Origin: Candidatus Aerophobus profundus SCGC AAA252-L23
Lineage (GTDB): Bacteria; Aerophobota; Aerophobia; Aerophobales; Aerophobaceae
Direction: 5' to 3'
NCBI GenBank assembly: GCA_000402295.1
Contig: AQRW01000156.1
Span: 1 to 12,546, forward strand
DNA: 12,546 nt
A model generated the notes under the pieces. That model saw only the letters and a program-made list of their open reading frames with translations, ran no database searches and was not told where the DNA came from. The stretch's first letter is position 1, and every line of letters begins with the position of its first letter. Made by a program: the position numbers and the translations under genes. This document shows positions 1 through 7,302 of the stretch, piece after piece.

Positions 1-25
1 CAAAAGCTATTTCCTTCTCTTTCTA

Positions 26-433
26 CTAATATTCTTTGGCCCAATGATAGATTCTGTCTATATAGTAATTCTCTAAGGAATTTAAATTTCTGTCCAGTTT
101 TTCTCCGACCAAAACAAGAGTAAGTTTTTCTTTTAGGCCATCAGCCAAATTTCTCCCTGCTCCCAGAAGCTCGTAGGTCACCGGACTAACTTGTCCATCT
201 TTTTGTTCAGCCAACACCCACACTCCCCGCCAAGAAGAGAGATCAACTTCTTTTTCCTTCTTCTCCATTCTAATAGCCTGATAAGGACATACCTTGACGC
301 AGAGACCGCAAAAAGTACAATTTGAAGCTATACTGACTTTCTTGCCTTCCTTATAAATTGCTGAAACCGGACAGACGGAAATGCATTTTTGGCAACCGGT
401 ACACTTTTCTTCCAAAATTTCGATTCGGCTCAT
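26..433 (-). CDS. Ferredoxin domain fused to the start of electron-transfer flavoprotein alpha (EtfA), interrupted
   Basis: This 135-residue protein begins with a two-cluster ferredoxin domain. C11, C14, C17, C21 and C39, C42, C45, C49 form two CxxCxxCxxxC(P) motifs, expected to bind two [4Fe-4S] clusters. From about W69 (motif WRGVWVLAEQ, then YELLGAGRNLAD) the sequence matches the start of EtfA domain I, but the frame ends after residue 135 at two consecutive TAG codons (23-28). A normal EtfA would continue for more than 250 residues. The start is ATG, 10 nt after the etfB stop, so translational coupling is likely. Known EtfAs with N-terminal ferredoxins (CarE of caffeyl-CoA reductase) pass electrons between the bifurcating flavin and ferredoxin. 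Only 22 bases follow the stops, so the rest may lie in a separate frame beyond the edge, the gene may be broken, or there may be an assembly error. The domain assignment is firm; the functional state is not. Confidence 0.8.
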   Translation of the reverse strand: MSRIEILEEKCTGCQKCISVCPVSAIYKEGKKVSIASNCTFCGLCVKVCPYQAIRMEKKEKEVDLSSWRGVWVLAEQKDGQVSPVTYELLGAGRNLADGLKEKLTLVLVGEKLDRNLNSLENYYIDRIYHWAKEY

Positions 434-443
434 TATCTAACTC

Positions 444-1235
444 TCATATCAACTTTTCCTTTTTGAATTTCTCTATTAACCTATCCACTTTCTGGTAGAT
501 ATCTCCCGATATAATCTTCCCTCGGGAAGGAACCTCGGGAGTGAAAATATCTATCACCTGAGTAGCAGAACCATCCAAGCCAATTTTACTTACTTTTAAA
601 GGAAGATCCTGGGAAGTCCATACCAACACTTCTTCCTTTTTAGCTCTAAGAAGACCTCTCAAAGAAGGATAACGAGGTTGGTTAATCTCCTTAGTCACTG
701 TTATCAGAACAGGAAAGGTAGTCTCTACAACTTCAAAAGAGTCCTCCAAACTACGCTCAACTCTTACTCGTCCGTCATGTATTTCTATTTTCCGGGCATA
801 AGTAATTTGAGATAGGTGTAACCATTCAGCTAAACCTGGTCCTACCTGAGCAGTGTCACCATCAATGGCCTGCTTGCCCAGCAAAATTAAATCAAAGCGT
901 TTGATCTTTTTGATGGCCGCCGAAAGAGTGCAGGAAGTAGCCAGGGTATCTGAACCAGCAAATGCTAAATCAGAAAGCAGGATAGCCTGATCCGCTCCCA
1001 TGGCCAGAGCCTTCTTTAGAGCATCTTTGGCTTGAGGCGGACCCATAGAGAGAACAGTAACCGTTCCTCCCATTTTTTCTTTTATCCTCAGAGCCTCCTC
1101 CAGAGCATTCTCATCGAAGGGATTAATAATACTTTTAATTCCCTTCCGGATAAGAGTATGTTTCTCTGAATCAATCCTGACCTTATGAATCTCTTCGGTA
1201 TCTGGAACTTGCTTTATGCAAACAATTACATCCAT
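444..1235 (-). CDS. etfB: Electron-transfer flavoprotein beta subunit, bifurcating type
   Basis: EtfB pairs with EtfA to carry electrons to or from an acyl-CoA dehydrogenase in the cytoplasm. The 263-residue length is normal. Visible marks are the N-terminal VCIKQVPDT, NPFDENALEEALRIKE (38-53), the flavin/nucleotide loop GKQAIDGDTAQVGP (120-133) and the family signature around NQPRYPS (185-191). The DGDTAQVGP form of the loop is the one seen in FAD-binding, electron-bifurcating EtfBs; ordinary AMP-binding EtfBs usually read DDDxNQTGQ. That makes NADH-dependent bifurcation to ferredoxin the likely role (inference). The start is ATG with AAGGAAAG a few bases upstream. It lies between an acyl-CoA dehydrogenase gene and a ferredoxin-EtfA gene, the same order as carC-carD-carE. 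Confidence 0.93.
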   Translation of the reverse strand: MDVIVCIKQVPDTEEIHKVRIDSEKHTLIRKGIKSIINPFDENALEEALRIKEKMGGTVTVLSMGPPQAKDALKKALAMGADQAILLSDLAFAGSDTLATSCTLSAAIKKIKRFDLILLGKQAIDGDTAQVGPGLAEWLHLSQITYARKIEIHDGRVRVERSLEDSFEVVETTFPVLITVTKEINQPRYPSLRGLLRAKKEEVLVWTSQDLPLKVSKIGLDGSATQVIDIFTPEVPSRGKIISGDIYQKVDRLIEKFKKEKLI

Positions 1236-1271
1236 TATTCTTTCCTTACAGTAATTTATATGTGGATTATC

Positions 1272-1361
1272 ACCGGAGCAACCAGAAGAACCAAACGAAC
1301 CAGAGGAACCAGAGGAACTAAATGAACGAGAGGAACGGTTTCAACGAGATAAACGAGAGTA
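1272..1361. repeat. Degenerate 9-bp tandem repeat, ten units
   Basis: The 150-bp gap between the acyl-CoA dehydrogenase and etfB is mostly filled by ten consecutive 9-bp units with a plus-strand consensus near ACCAGAGGA. Units start at 1272, 1281, 1290, 1299, 1308, 1317, 1326, 1335, 1344 and 1353. Two neighbours (1299-1307 and 1308-1316) are identical; the others differ at one to five places. The A at unit position 1 and the C at position 2 are kept in every unit. Neither strand is open across the array, so it is not coding. It lies inside a probable operon and would be transcribed as a pyrimidine/G-rich leader before etfB. Its role is unknown. Confidence 0.85.
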
Positions 1362-1385
1362 TCCCAGGAGCAAAGGAGAATGTGC

Positions 1386-2528
1386 CTAGCCCTCCTTGAG
1401 AATTAACCTGGCAATAACCCCTCTTTGAATTTCGGAAGTTCCTTCAATAATCTCAAATAACTTAGCTTCTCTCATATACCTTTCTACTGGATAGTCTTTT
1501 GTATAGCCGTAACCACCCAGCACTTGAACTGCTTTAGTGGTGACACTCATGGCAATTTCCGAAGCATACAGTTTGCCCATAGAAGCTAATTTTTCAAAGG
1601 GCTTATTTTGATCTAATAGCCAGGCCGCCCGATAAAGAAGATAACGAGCTGCCTCAATCTGAGTAGCCATGTCAGCCAGGATTTGCCGGATAGCCTGGAA
1701 GCTGGAGATCGGTTGACCAAACTGAACTCTCTCTTTTGCATATTCCTTTGCCTTCTTAAAAGCAGCCTGGGCTATCCCCAGAGCTCCTATTCCTACCCCA
1801 ATTCTTCCCGCCGCAAAAGTTTGCATAGCTACCCGAAATCCTCTCTTTTCTCTGGCTAAAAGATTTTCTCGTGGGATAGAGCAGTTTTGAAAAATTAATT
1901 CCACATTAGGTAAAGCTTCCAATCCCATCTTGCGGAAATGCTGACCAAAAGTGAAGCCGGGTGTGTTTTTCTCCACAATAAAAGCGGTAAGACCTCGCGG
2001 ACCTATTTTTTTCTCAATATTGGCAATGACCACATACACATCGGCCACTCCACCGTTGGTAATAAAAATCTTATTCCCGTTTATAATATAATTATCGCCC
2101 TCTCTTTTAGCCGTGGTCTGCACATTCCCGGCATCCGAACCTGCTTCCGGCTCCGTTAAAGCAAAAGCACCCAAAGACTCTCCTTTTGCTAAAGGAGGAA
2201 GATATTTTCTTTTTTGCTCCTCAGTGCCAAAATTTAAAAGGGGATAAGTACAAAGTAGATTGGCCCCGAAAATTAAACCAGTGGTAGCACAAGCAGTGGA
2301 GATTCTCTCGGCAATCAAAGCCCAGGTAAGATAACCCATCTCCAGACCCCCAAATTTCTGGGGAATAGTCACCCCAAAGAGATCTAATTTGGCTAATTTC
2401 TCAATATTCTTCTGGGGAAATTCCCCTTTACTGGCAATTTCATCTGCCAGAGGGGCAAACTCTTTCTGAGAAAGTTCCTCTACCATCTCCAGAATCATCT
2501 TTTGTTCTTCGGAAAGAGAAAAATTCAT
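1386..2528 (-). CDS. Acyl-CoA dehydrogenase (short-chain/butyryl-CoA type)
   Basis: This is an FAD-dependent flavoprotein that interconverts acyl-CoA and 2-enoyl-CoA with Etf as electron partner. The 380-residue length is typical. The alpha-helical N domain begins FSLSEEQKM. The substrate/FAD signature ALTEPEAGSDA is at 123-133, the beta domain includes ITNG (156-159), and the C-terminal signature QVLGGYGYTKDYPVERYMRE spans 335-354. The catalytic base is E362 in IIEGTSEIQR, the short-chain position. The start is ATG with GGAGG 8 nt upstream. Followed by etfB and a ferredoxin-EtfA gene, it looks like the dehydrogenase of a bifurcating complex such as butyryl-CoA dehydrogenase-Etf or caffeyl-CoA reductase. 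The exact substrate cannot be read from the sequence. Confidence 0.93.
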   Translation of the reverse strand: MNFSLSEEQKMILEMVEELSQKEFAPLADEIASKGEFPQKNIEKLAKLDLFGVTIPQKFGGLEMGYLTWALIAERISTACATTGLIFGANLLCTYPLLNFGTEEQKRKYLPPLAKGESLGAFALTEPEAGSDAGNVQTTAKREGDNYIINGNKIFITNGGVADVYVVIANIEKKIGPRGLTAFIVEKNTPGFTFGQHFRKMGLEALPNVELIFQNCSIPRENLLAREKRGFRVAMQTFAAGRIGVGIGALGIAQAAFKKAKEYAKERVQFGQPISSFQAIRQILADMATQIEAARYLLYRAAWLLDQNKPFEKLASMGKLYASEIAMSVTTKAVQVLGGYGYTKDYPVERYMREAKLFEIIEGTSEIQRGVIARLILKEG

Positions 2529-2625
2529 TCATCTTGCCTCCTGCTCTGGATTTAAGAACCCTTGTCGAGATTTTGATATAAAATAATAGCTTTTTTGGAC
2601 TCTTCCGTCTCCTTCCGGGGGGAAA

Positions 2626-3156
2626 TCACGATTTGGGAAAAGAAGATGAGAGAGAAGAACCTAAAATCTTTATCTTTCGACTATAATAGTGACAGAGGGC
2701 TACTGCCATAGCATCGGCTACATCATCTGAAGTAGGAACCGAAGACAAATTAAGTAGCCGCTGAACCATATGTTGAATCTGCTTTTTATCTGCCCTTCCG
2801 TAACTACAAATAGCTTGCTTTATCTCCAGAGGAGTATAGTGGTAAACCGTTCCATTTTTTCCAGCCGTGGCCAACATAATTACTCCCCGGGCCTGGCCCA
2901 CGGAAAGAGCTGTTTTGACATTTTGACTAAAGAAAACTTGTTCGATAGCAATTTCTCGCGGATGATACTTATTTACAATACCTCTGACCGCCTGATAAAT
3001 CTGCTGGAGACGTTCTACCATGCACTTTGAAGGTGAAGTACGAATGCAACCGGACTCTACCATTTCTAACTCAGGTTCACATTTGAGCAAAGCAAACCCA
3101 GTAGAAGCCGTTCCGGGATCAATTCCCAAAATGAAGTAATTAGAGAAATTACTCAA
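2626..3156 (-). CDS. ruvC: Crossover junction endodeoxyribonuclease RuvC
   Basis: RuvC is the dimeric resolvase that nicks Holliday junctions during recombination and repair. The RNase H-like fold is recognisable from GIDPGTASTG (11-20), AIEQVFF (70-76), PLEIKQAICSYGRADKKQIQ (109-128) and DDVADAMAVALCH (144-156). The expected four acidic metal ligands are present: D13, E72, D145 and D148. At 176 residues it has normal length, with a short serine-rich tail. The start is TTG; this is required because the catalytic D13 lies before the first internal Met (residue 32), and GGAGG at 3168-3172 sits 11 nt upstream. ruvA and ruvB, often adjacent, are not in the window; the neighbours are folP and an acyl-CoA dehydrogenase. 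Confidence 0.95.
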   Translation of the reverse strand: MSNFSNYFILGIDPGTASTGFALLKCEPELEMVESGCIRTSPSKCMVERLQQIYQAVRGIVNKYHPREIAIEQVFFSQNVKTALSVGQARGVIMLATAGKNGTVYHYTPLEIKQAICSYGRADKKQIQHMVQRLLNLSSVPTSDDVADAMAVALCHYYSRKIKILGSSLSSSFPKS

Positions 3157-3167
3157 CTTGAAATTTT

Positions 3168-3172
3168 CCTCC
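3168..3172 (-). promoter_or_regulatory. Shine-Dalgarno site that fixes the TTG start of ruvC
   Basis: On the minus strand GGAGG lies 11 nt before a TTG. No ATG or GTG lies in frame between this site and the first catalytic aspartate codon, so the site supports the non-ATG start. Confidence 0.7.
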
Positions 3173-3208
3173 GAGTATTCAGCCTGTTAAAACCACCTTG
3201 AAAAAGAA

Positions 3209-4051
3209 TTACGAATTCAGGACCGCCTGAACCATATCCACCACTTGCCGAGTTGACCTGACATCATGAGTACGAATAATGCGCGCTCCAGTAAATACAG
3301 CCAAAGAAACAGCAGCCAGCCCTCCTTCCAAACGTTCCTGTGGTGGTAGATCCAACACCTTGCCAATAAAGGACTTCCGAGATACTCCCATAAGAATGGG
3401 CTGATTTAAAGTCTTAAGCTCAGCCAAATTTTTGATAATTTGCAGATTATGTCGAACGGTTTTACCAAATCCAATACCCGGATCGATAATAATATTTTTT
3501 GAGCTTACTCCAGCAGCCAAAGCAATGTCAATACCCTTCCTTAGGTAAGAAATAATCTCCTTGATTAAGTTCTTATACCGTGGGTTTCTCTGCATCATAC
3601 GCGGAGTCCCTCTTATATGCATAATTATTACCGGGACATTAAAGGAAGCAACAACCCGGGCCATTTCCCTGTCGAATCTTAAACCACTTATGTCATTTAT
3701 CATCCTGGCTCCAGCTTCGATAGCCTCCCTGGCTACTTCGGCTTTGTAGGTATCCACACAAAGAGGAATCTCAAAAAGTCTCCTTATCCTCCTAACCACA
3801 GGGATAACCCTCCGGAGTTCTTGCTGCAGAGATACCAATTGCGAGCCAGGACGGGTTGACTCACCTCCGATATCAATGATATCCGCTCCTTCCTGAACCA
3901 TTTCCTCCACACGTTTGAGGGCAGCCTCCGGCCTAAGATACTTACCCCCATCAAAAAAAGAATCAGGGGTCACATTCAGGATCCCCATCACTGCTACTCT
4001 CTTGTTTAGAGAGAGCTGTCTATCTTTGAAATCAAGGGTAAATTGATTCAC
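3209..4051 (-). CDS. folP: Dihydropteroate synthase
   Basis: FolP condenses 4-aminobenzoate with hydroxymethyl-dihydropterin diphosphate in folate synthesis and is the target of sulfonamides. The 280-residue TIM barrel shows MGILNVTPDSFFDGG (22-36, first pterin-binding signature), DIGGESTRPGS (60-70, second signature), the pterin-site D100 in CVDTYK, N119-D120 in INDISG, MHIRGTPRMMQ (144-154), DPGIGFGKT (190-198), MGVSRKSFIG (221-230) and the terminal RTHDV (260-264). All the usual active-site blocks are intact. It starts at GTG, 17 nt after the ftsH stop, with no clear Shine-Dalgarno sequence, so its translation probably depends on ribosomes finishing ftsH. The ftsH-folP pairing is common in bacteria. 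Confidence 0.96.
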   Translation of the reverse strand: MNQFTLDFKDRQLSLNKRVAVMGILNVTPDSFFDGGKYLRPEAALKRVEEMVQEGADIIDIGGESTRPGSQLVSLQQELRRVIPVVRRIRRLFEIPLCVDTYKAEVAREAIEAGARMINDISGLRFDREMARVVASFNVPVIIMHIRGTPRMMQRNPRYKNLIKEIISYLRKGIDIALAAGVSSKNIIIDPGIGFGKTVRHNLQIIKNLAELKTLNQPILMGVSRKSFIGKVLDLPPQERLEGGLAAVSLAVFTGARIIRTHDVRSTRQVVDMVQAVLNS

Positions 4052-4068
4052 TCTGGGGCTCGAGAATT

Positions 4069-6009
4069 CTACTTTTCTGTTTCTTTCTCATTCAACTGAC
4101 CAGACTTTACTTCCGGAGTAACCACTTTTTCCTCAGTCTTCTTCTCTTTTTCCTTCTTCTCGTTTATCTTTGCACCCAAGACACTCTTTATTTCCTCCTT
4201 TCCCAAAACTTCCTTTTCTTCCAGAAGTTCGGCCAGCTTAATAAGTTTATCCTCATTTTCTCTCAAAATCTTCTTAGCCCGTTGATAACACTTCCCTATC
4301 ATGCGATGAATTTCCTTGTCTATCTCAAAGGCTAATTCTTCACTGTAGTTTCTCTCCTTGAGTAAATCTCTGCCCAGAAAGATCTCATCATGGCCGGTTG
4401 TCAGGACAACAGGACCCAGCTTTTCGCTCATCCCATACTCTAAAACCATTTTGCGAGCAAGATAGGTAGCCCGCTGTAGATCGTTTTGAGCACCGGTACT
4501 CACCTCATTAAAAATCAACTCTTCACTGGCTCGACCGGCTAAAAGAACAGTCAATTTCTCCAGAAGCTCTGATTTGGTAGCCAAATACCTATCTTCCAAA
4601 GGAAGCTGAAGAGTATATCCCAAAGCAGCCGATCCCCGAGGAATAATGGAAACTTTATGAATGGGATCAGCCAGGGGAAGAAGATTGCCTACTAAAGTAT
4701 GACCACTCTCGTGATAAGCTACGATTTTTTTCTCCTTCGGCCGCATAACTCTTGATTTCTTCTCTGGACCGGCAATTACTCGATCAATAGCTTCCTCCAA
4801 TTCAGCCATCTCTACCCGGGTCTTATTACGACGAGCCGCCAGCAAAGAACCTTCATTGACTAGATTCTCCAGATCTGAGCCTACGAAACCCGATGTTTGA
4901 CGGGCCAGTATTTTGACATCAACCTCAGGAGCAATAGGCTTATTTCGCATGTAAAGAGCCAAAATCTCCTCTCTCTCTTGAATATCAGGGACATTAATAG
5001 TAATCCTCCGATCGAATCTTCCCGCACGAAGAAGAGCAACGTCCAGGACATCGGGACGGTTAGTTGCTCCCATTATGATTACCCCTTCCCGCGGATTAAA
5101 CCCATCCAGTTCTACCAGTAGTTGATTAAGAGTTTGCTCCTTTTCATCGTGACCCCCGCCAATACCAGCAAAACGCTGTCTTCCCACCGCGTCCAGCTCA
5201 TCAATAAAAATGATACAGGGAGCATTTTTCTTACCCTGTTCAAACAAATCCCGGACGCGGGAAGCGCCCACTCCTACAAACATTTCTACAAAATCGGAAC
5301 CACTTATGGAAAAGAAAGGAACTCCCGCCTCTCCAGCTATGGCCCTGGCCAAAAGCGTTTTGCCACACCCGGGGGGGCCCACCATGATTACTCCCTTGGG
5401 AATTTTCGCTCCCATTTTCTCAAACTTCTGGGGATTTTTCAGAAATTCAATAATCTCCCCGAGTTCTTCTTTAGCCTCATCGGCCCCGGCCACATCTTTG
5501 AAGGTAATCTTGATTTTATCCCGGGAAAGCATTTTAGCCTTACTCTTACCAAAAGAAAGAGCACGATTTCCGGTAGCTCGCATTTGACGAAAAATATAAA
5601 ACCAAATTCCGATGAAGATTATAACGGGAAGAATACCTCCGAGAATACTGGCCCACCAACCGGTAGTCTCCGGATAGGCCTCTATTTCAATCCCTTTTTC
5701 TCGTAAGATCTTGATAAACTCAGGATCATCGGGAACATAAGTCTGAACTTGAACTCCACCTTCTACTATGGCCTTAACAACTCGTCCCTTAACCACTGCC
5801 TTGTTAATACTACCCCGGCCTACCAGATTCAGGAATTGAGTATAAGAAATCTGTTCTTCTTTAACCTGAGAACCAATCTTGACAAAATTAAATATAGAAA
5901 TAGCCACCACGAAAACAATCAACAAGAGAAAGAGATTTCGCCCCAACTTATTCTTGGGCAATAATTTCTGGGGAGGTCGGTTTTTACCTTGATTTTTAGA
6001 CTCATCCAT
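4069..6009 (-). CDS. ftsH: ATP-dependent zinc metalloprotease FtsH
   Basis: FtsH is a hexameric inner-membrane AAA+ protease that degrades membrane and regulatory proteins. The order is: cytosolic N-tail, transmembrane helix about 25-43, extracytoplasmic domain about 45-117, second helix about 118-140, AAA+ ATPase and M41 peptidase. Walker A is GPPGCGKT (211-218), Walker B IIFIDE (266-271), the pore loop MFVGVG (243-248) and the second region of homology GATNRPDVLDVALLRAGRFD (314-333). The zinc site is HESGH (433-437), with D510 of TGAQND as the likely third ligand. Three small departures from consensus are GPPGCGKT for GPPGTGKT, LLRAGRFD for LLRPGRFD and HESGH for HEAGH; none removes a catalytic residue. 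The tail (614-646) is Lys/Glu rich. The start is ATG with GGAG 6 nt upstream. The length (646) is normal. Confidence 0.97.
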   Translation of the reverse strand: MDESKNQGKNRPPQKLLPKNKLGRNLFLLLIVFVVAISIFNFVKIGSQVKEEQISYTQFLNLVGRGSINKAVVKGRVVKAIVEGGVQVQTYVPDDPEFIKILREKGIEIEAYPETTGWWASILGGILPVIIFIGIWFYIFRQMRATGNRALSFGKSKAKMLSRDKIKITFKDVAGADEAKEELGEIIEFLKNPQKFEKMGAKIPKGVIMVGPPGCGKTLLARAIAGEAGVPFFSISGSDFVEMFVGVGASRVRDLFEQGKKNAPCIIFIDELDAVGRQRFAGIGGGHDEKEQTLNQLLVELDGFNPREGVIIMGATNRPDVLDVALLRAGRFDRRITINVPDIQEREEILALYMRNKPIAPEVDVKILARQTSGFVGSDLENLVNEGSLLAARRNKTRVEMAELEEAIDRVIAGPEKKSRVMRPKEKKIVAYHESGHTLVGNLLPLADPIHKVSIIPRGSAALGYTLQLPLEDRYLATKSELLEKLTVLLAGRASEELIFNEVSTGAQNDLQRATYLARKMVLEYGMSEKLGPVVLTTGHDEIFLGRDLLKERNYSEELAFEIDKEIHRMIGKCYQRAKKILRENEDKLIKLAELLEEKEVLGKEEIKSVLGAKINEKKEKEKKTEEKVVTPEVKSGQLNEKETEK

Positions 6010-6025
6010 TTATTTCTCCAATGTT

Positions 6026-6053
6026 ATTTTAGTATAAATGCAAAAATGTGCAA
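6026..6053 (-). promoter_or_regulatory. Possible sigma-70-type promoter for ftsH-folP
   Basis: In the 94-bp gap between the isocitrate dehydrogenase gene and ftsH, the minus strand has TTGCAC (6048-6053), a 16-bp spacer and TAAAAT (6026-6031, 5 of 6 to TATAAT). An overlapping TATACT could also serve as the -10. The -35 match is weak (3 of 6) and the region is AT-rich, so this is tentative. Confidence 0.3.
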
Positions 6054-6103
6054 GAGAAAGTCATTTTTGGAAGGAAAGGTGGAAAAAGTAAATAAGACAA
6101 GCC

Positions 6104-7192
6104 TTAAGTTATCTCCCTAATTCTTTGGATAATAGCCTGACTCATTTCTCGCGTACCTACGGCGGTGGGATCATCTGGAGAGGGCTTTAGATCATAAGTA
6201 ACTTTTTTTCCCTCCTTTATTACTCCAGATAATGCATTTTCCAGAATATCAGCGGCTTTTTTCTCTCCCAGATACCTCAGCATCATTACTCCGGAGAGAA
6301 TCATTGCGGCCGGATTAACTCTGTTCATTCCTTTGTATTTAGGAGCACTACCATGGGTAGGCTCAAAAACAGCAAGGTCATCACCTATGTTGGCTCCCGG
6401 AGCCACCCCTAACCCCCCTACCAAGCCAGCACAAAGATCGGAGATTATATCTCCGTAGAGGTTTGGTAAAACCAGGACGTCATACAACCAGGGCTTCTGA
6501 ACCAGTTGCATACACATATTATCCACCAGTTTTTCTTCAAATTCTATCTGTCCGGCATAACGGCAAGCTACCTCCCTAGCTACCCTGGAGAATAGACCGT
6601 CACTGTATTTCATAATGTTAGCCTTATGGACAGCGGTTACTTTTCTTCGGCTATTTTTTAGAGCATAGCGAAAAGCAGCTTCCACAATCCTTTGGGAGGC
6701 TGCGACAGAAATTGGCTTGATAGAAATTGCTGAATCTTCAGATATCTTAACGTTTTTCAATCTCTCAATATAATGAATAACTTCGCTTGTTTCCTTTTTC
6801 CCCTCCTTAAATTCAATGCCGGCATAGAGATCTTCCGTATTCTCTCGCACCACTACCAGATTGACATTCTTATAATTACTTCTAACACCTGGATAATACT
6901 TGTAGGGACGCAGACACATATACAAATCCAGCATTTTCCGTAGAGCCACGTTCACACTACGAAATCCACCTCCCACCGGAGTAGTAATAGGACCCTTCCA
7001 GGCTACTTTGTTTTTCCTTATTGAATTGATAACATAAGAAGGCAGTGGTGTTCCGTATTTATCCACAACCGAGCTACCTGCTTCTACCACCTCCCATTTC
7101 AATTTTACTCCGGTAGCTTCCAGACATTGACGGGCTACTTCAGTTATTTCGGGACCAATTCCGTCCCCAGGAATTAAAGTAACACAATGCAT
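6104..7192 (-). CDS. icd: Isocitrate dehydrogenase (isocitrate/isopropylmalate dehydrogenase family), probably NADP-dependent
   Basis: This enzyme oxidatively decarboxylates isocitrate to 2-oxoglutarate. Residue numbers count from an alternative GTG at 7204, four codons before this ATG. The N-terminus LIPGDGIGPE (10-19) is typical. Isocitrate is bound by S83, N85, R89 and R99 (SVNVALRKMLDLY then RP) and by R120; Y127 in EDLYAGIEF, K194 (HKANIMKYSDG) and D252/D256 (NLYGDIISD) match the E. coli catalytic and metal residues. The SxN phosphate-loop pattern argues against isopropylmalate dehydrogenase. K289-Y290 after HGSAP, plus Y337 in VTYD, match the E. coli residues that hold the NADP 2'-phosphate; NAD enzymes usually have Asp-Ile there. 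Homoisocitrate dehydrogenase remains a lesser alternative. It stands alone between a palindromic element and ftsH. Confidence 0.85.
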   Translation of the reverse strand: MHCVTLIPGDGIGPEITEVARQCLEATGVKLKWEVVEAGSSVVDKYGTPLPSYVINSIRKNKVAWKGPITTPVGGGFRSVNVALRKMLDLYMCLRPYKYYPGVRSNYKNVNLVVVRENTEDLYAGIEFKEGKKETSEVIHYIERLKNVKISEDSAISIKPISVAASQRIVEAAFRYALKNSRRKVTAVHKANIMKYSDGLFSRVAREVACRYAGQIEFEEKLVDNMCMQLVQKPWLYDVLVLPNLYGDIISDLCAGLVGGLGVAPGANIGDDLAVFEPTHGSAPKYKGMNRVNPAAMILSGVMMLRYLGEKKAADILENALSGVIKEGKKVTYDLKPSPDDPTAVGTREMSQAIIQRIREIT

Positions 7193-7218
7193 TTTATCTT
7201 CCACTTTTCATCTTCCAC
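7192..7218 (-). promoter_or_regulatory. Duplicated ribosome-binding segment before isocitrate dehydrogenase
   Basis: The minus strand carries GTGGAAGATGAAAA (7218-7205) directly followed by GTGGAAGATAAAA (7204-7192). Each copy contains GGAAG. The upstream copy is spaced 7 nt from a GTG start at 7204, and the downstream copy is spaced 5 nt from the ATG at 7192, in the same frame. Both starts are therefore plausible; ATG is preferred because the conserved enzyme N-terminus begins right after it. hisG has the same GGAAGATAAAATG at its start. Confidence 0.5.
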
Positions 7219-7302
7219 CTTAATTTCCTCACTCTGTAAATATTCAGTGAAGGACATTCCATGTTGGTAATAGTTTAGCTTTTCTAAAACCACCCTCTTT
7301 TC

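Noticed and set aside
23..28. Tandem TAG read as pyrrolysine or another recoded amino acid
   Set aside because: TAG ends several ordinary genes in the window at the expected C-termini, including ftsH, purE and the acyl-CoA dehydrogenase.
1272..1361. CRISPR array
   Set aside because: The units are 9 bp, contiguous and without spacers.
5122..5706. Long plus-strand open frame (194 residues) antisense to ftsH
   Set aside because: It lies wholly inside the well-supported ftsH gene, shows no recognisable motif and is explained by the codon pattern of the opposite strand.
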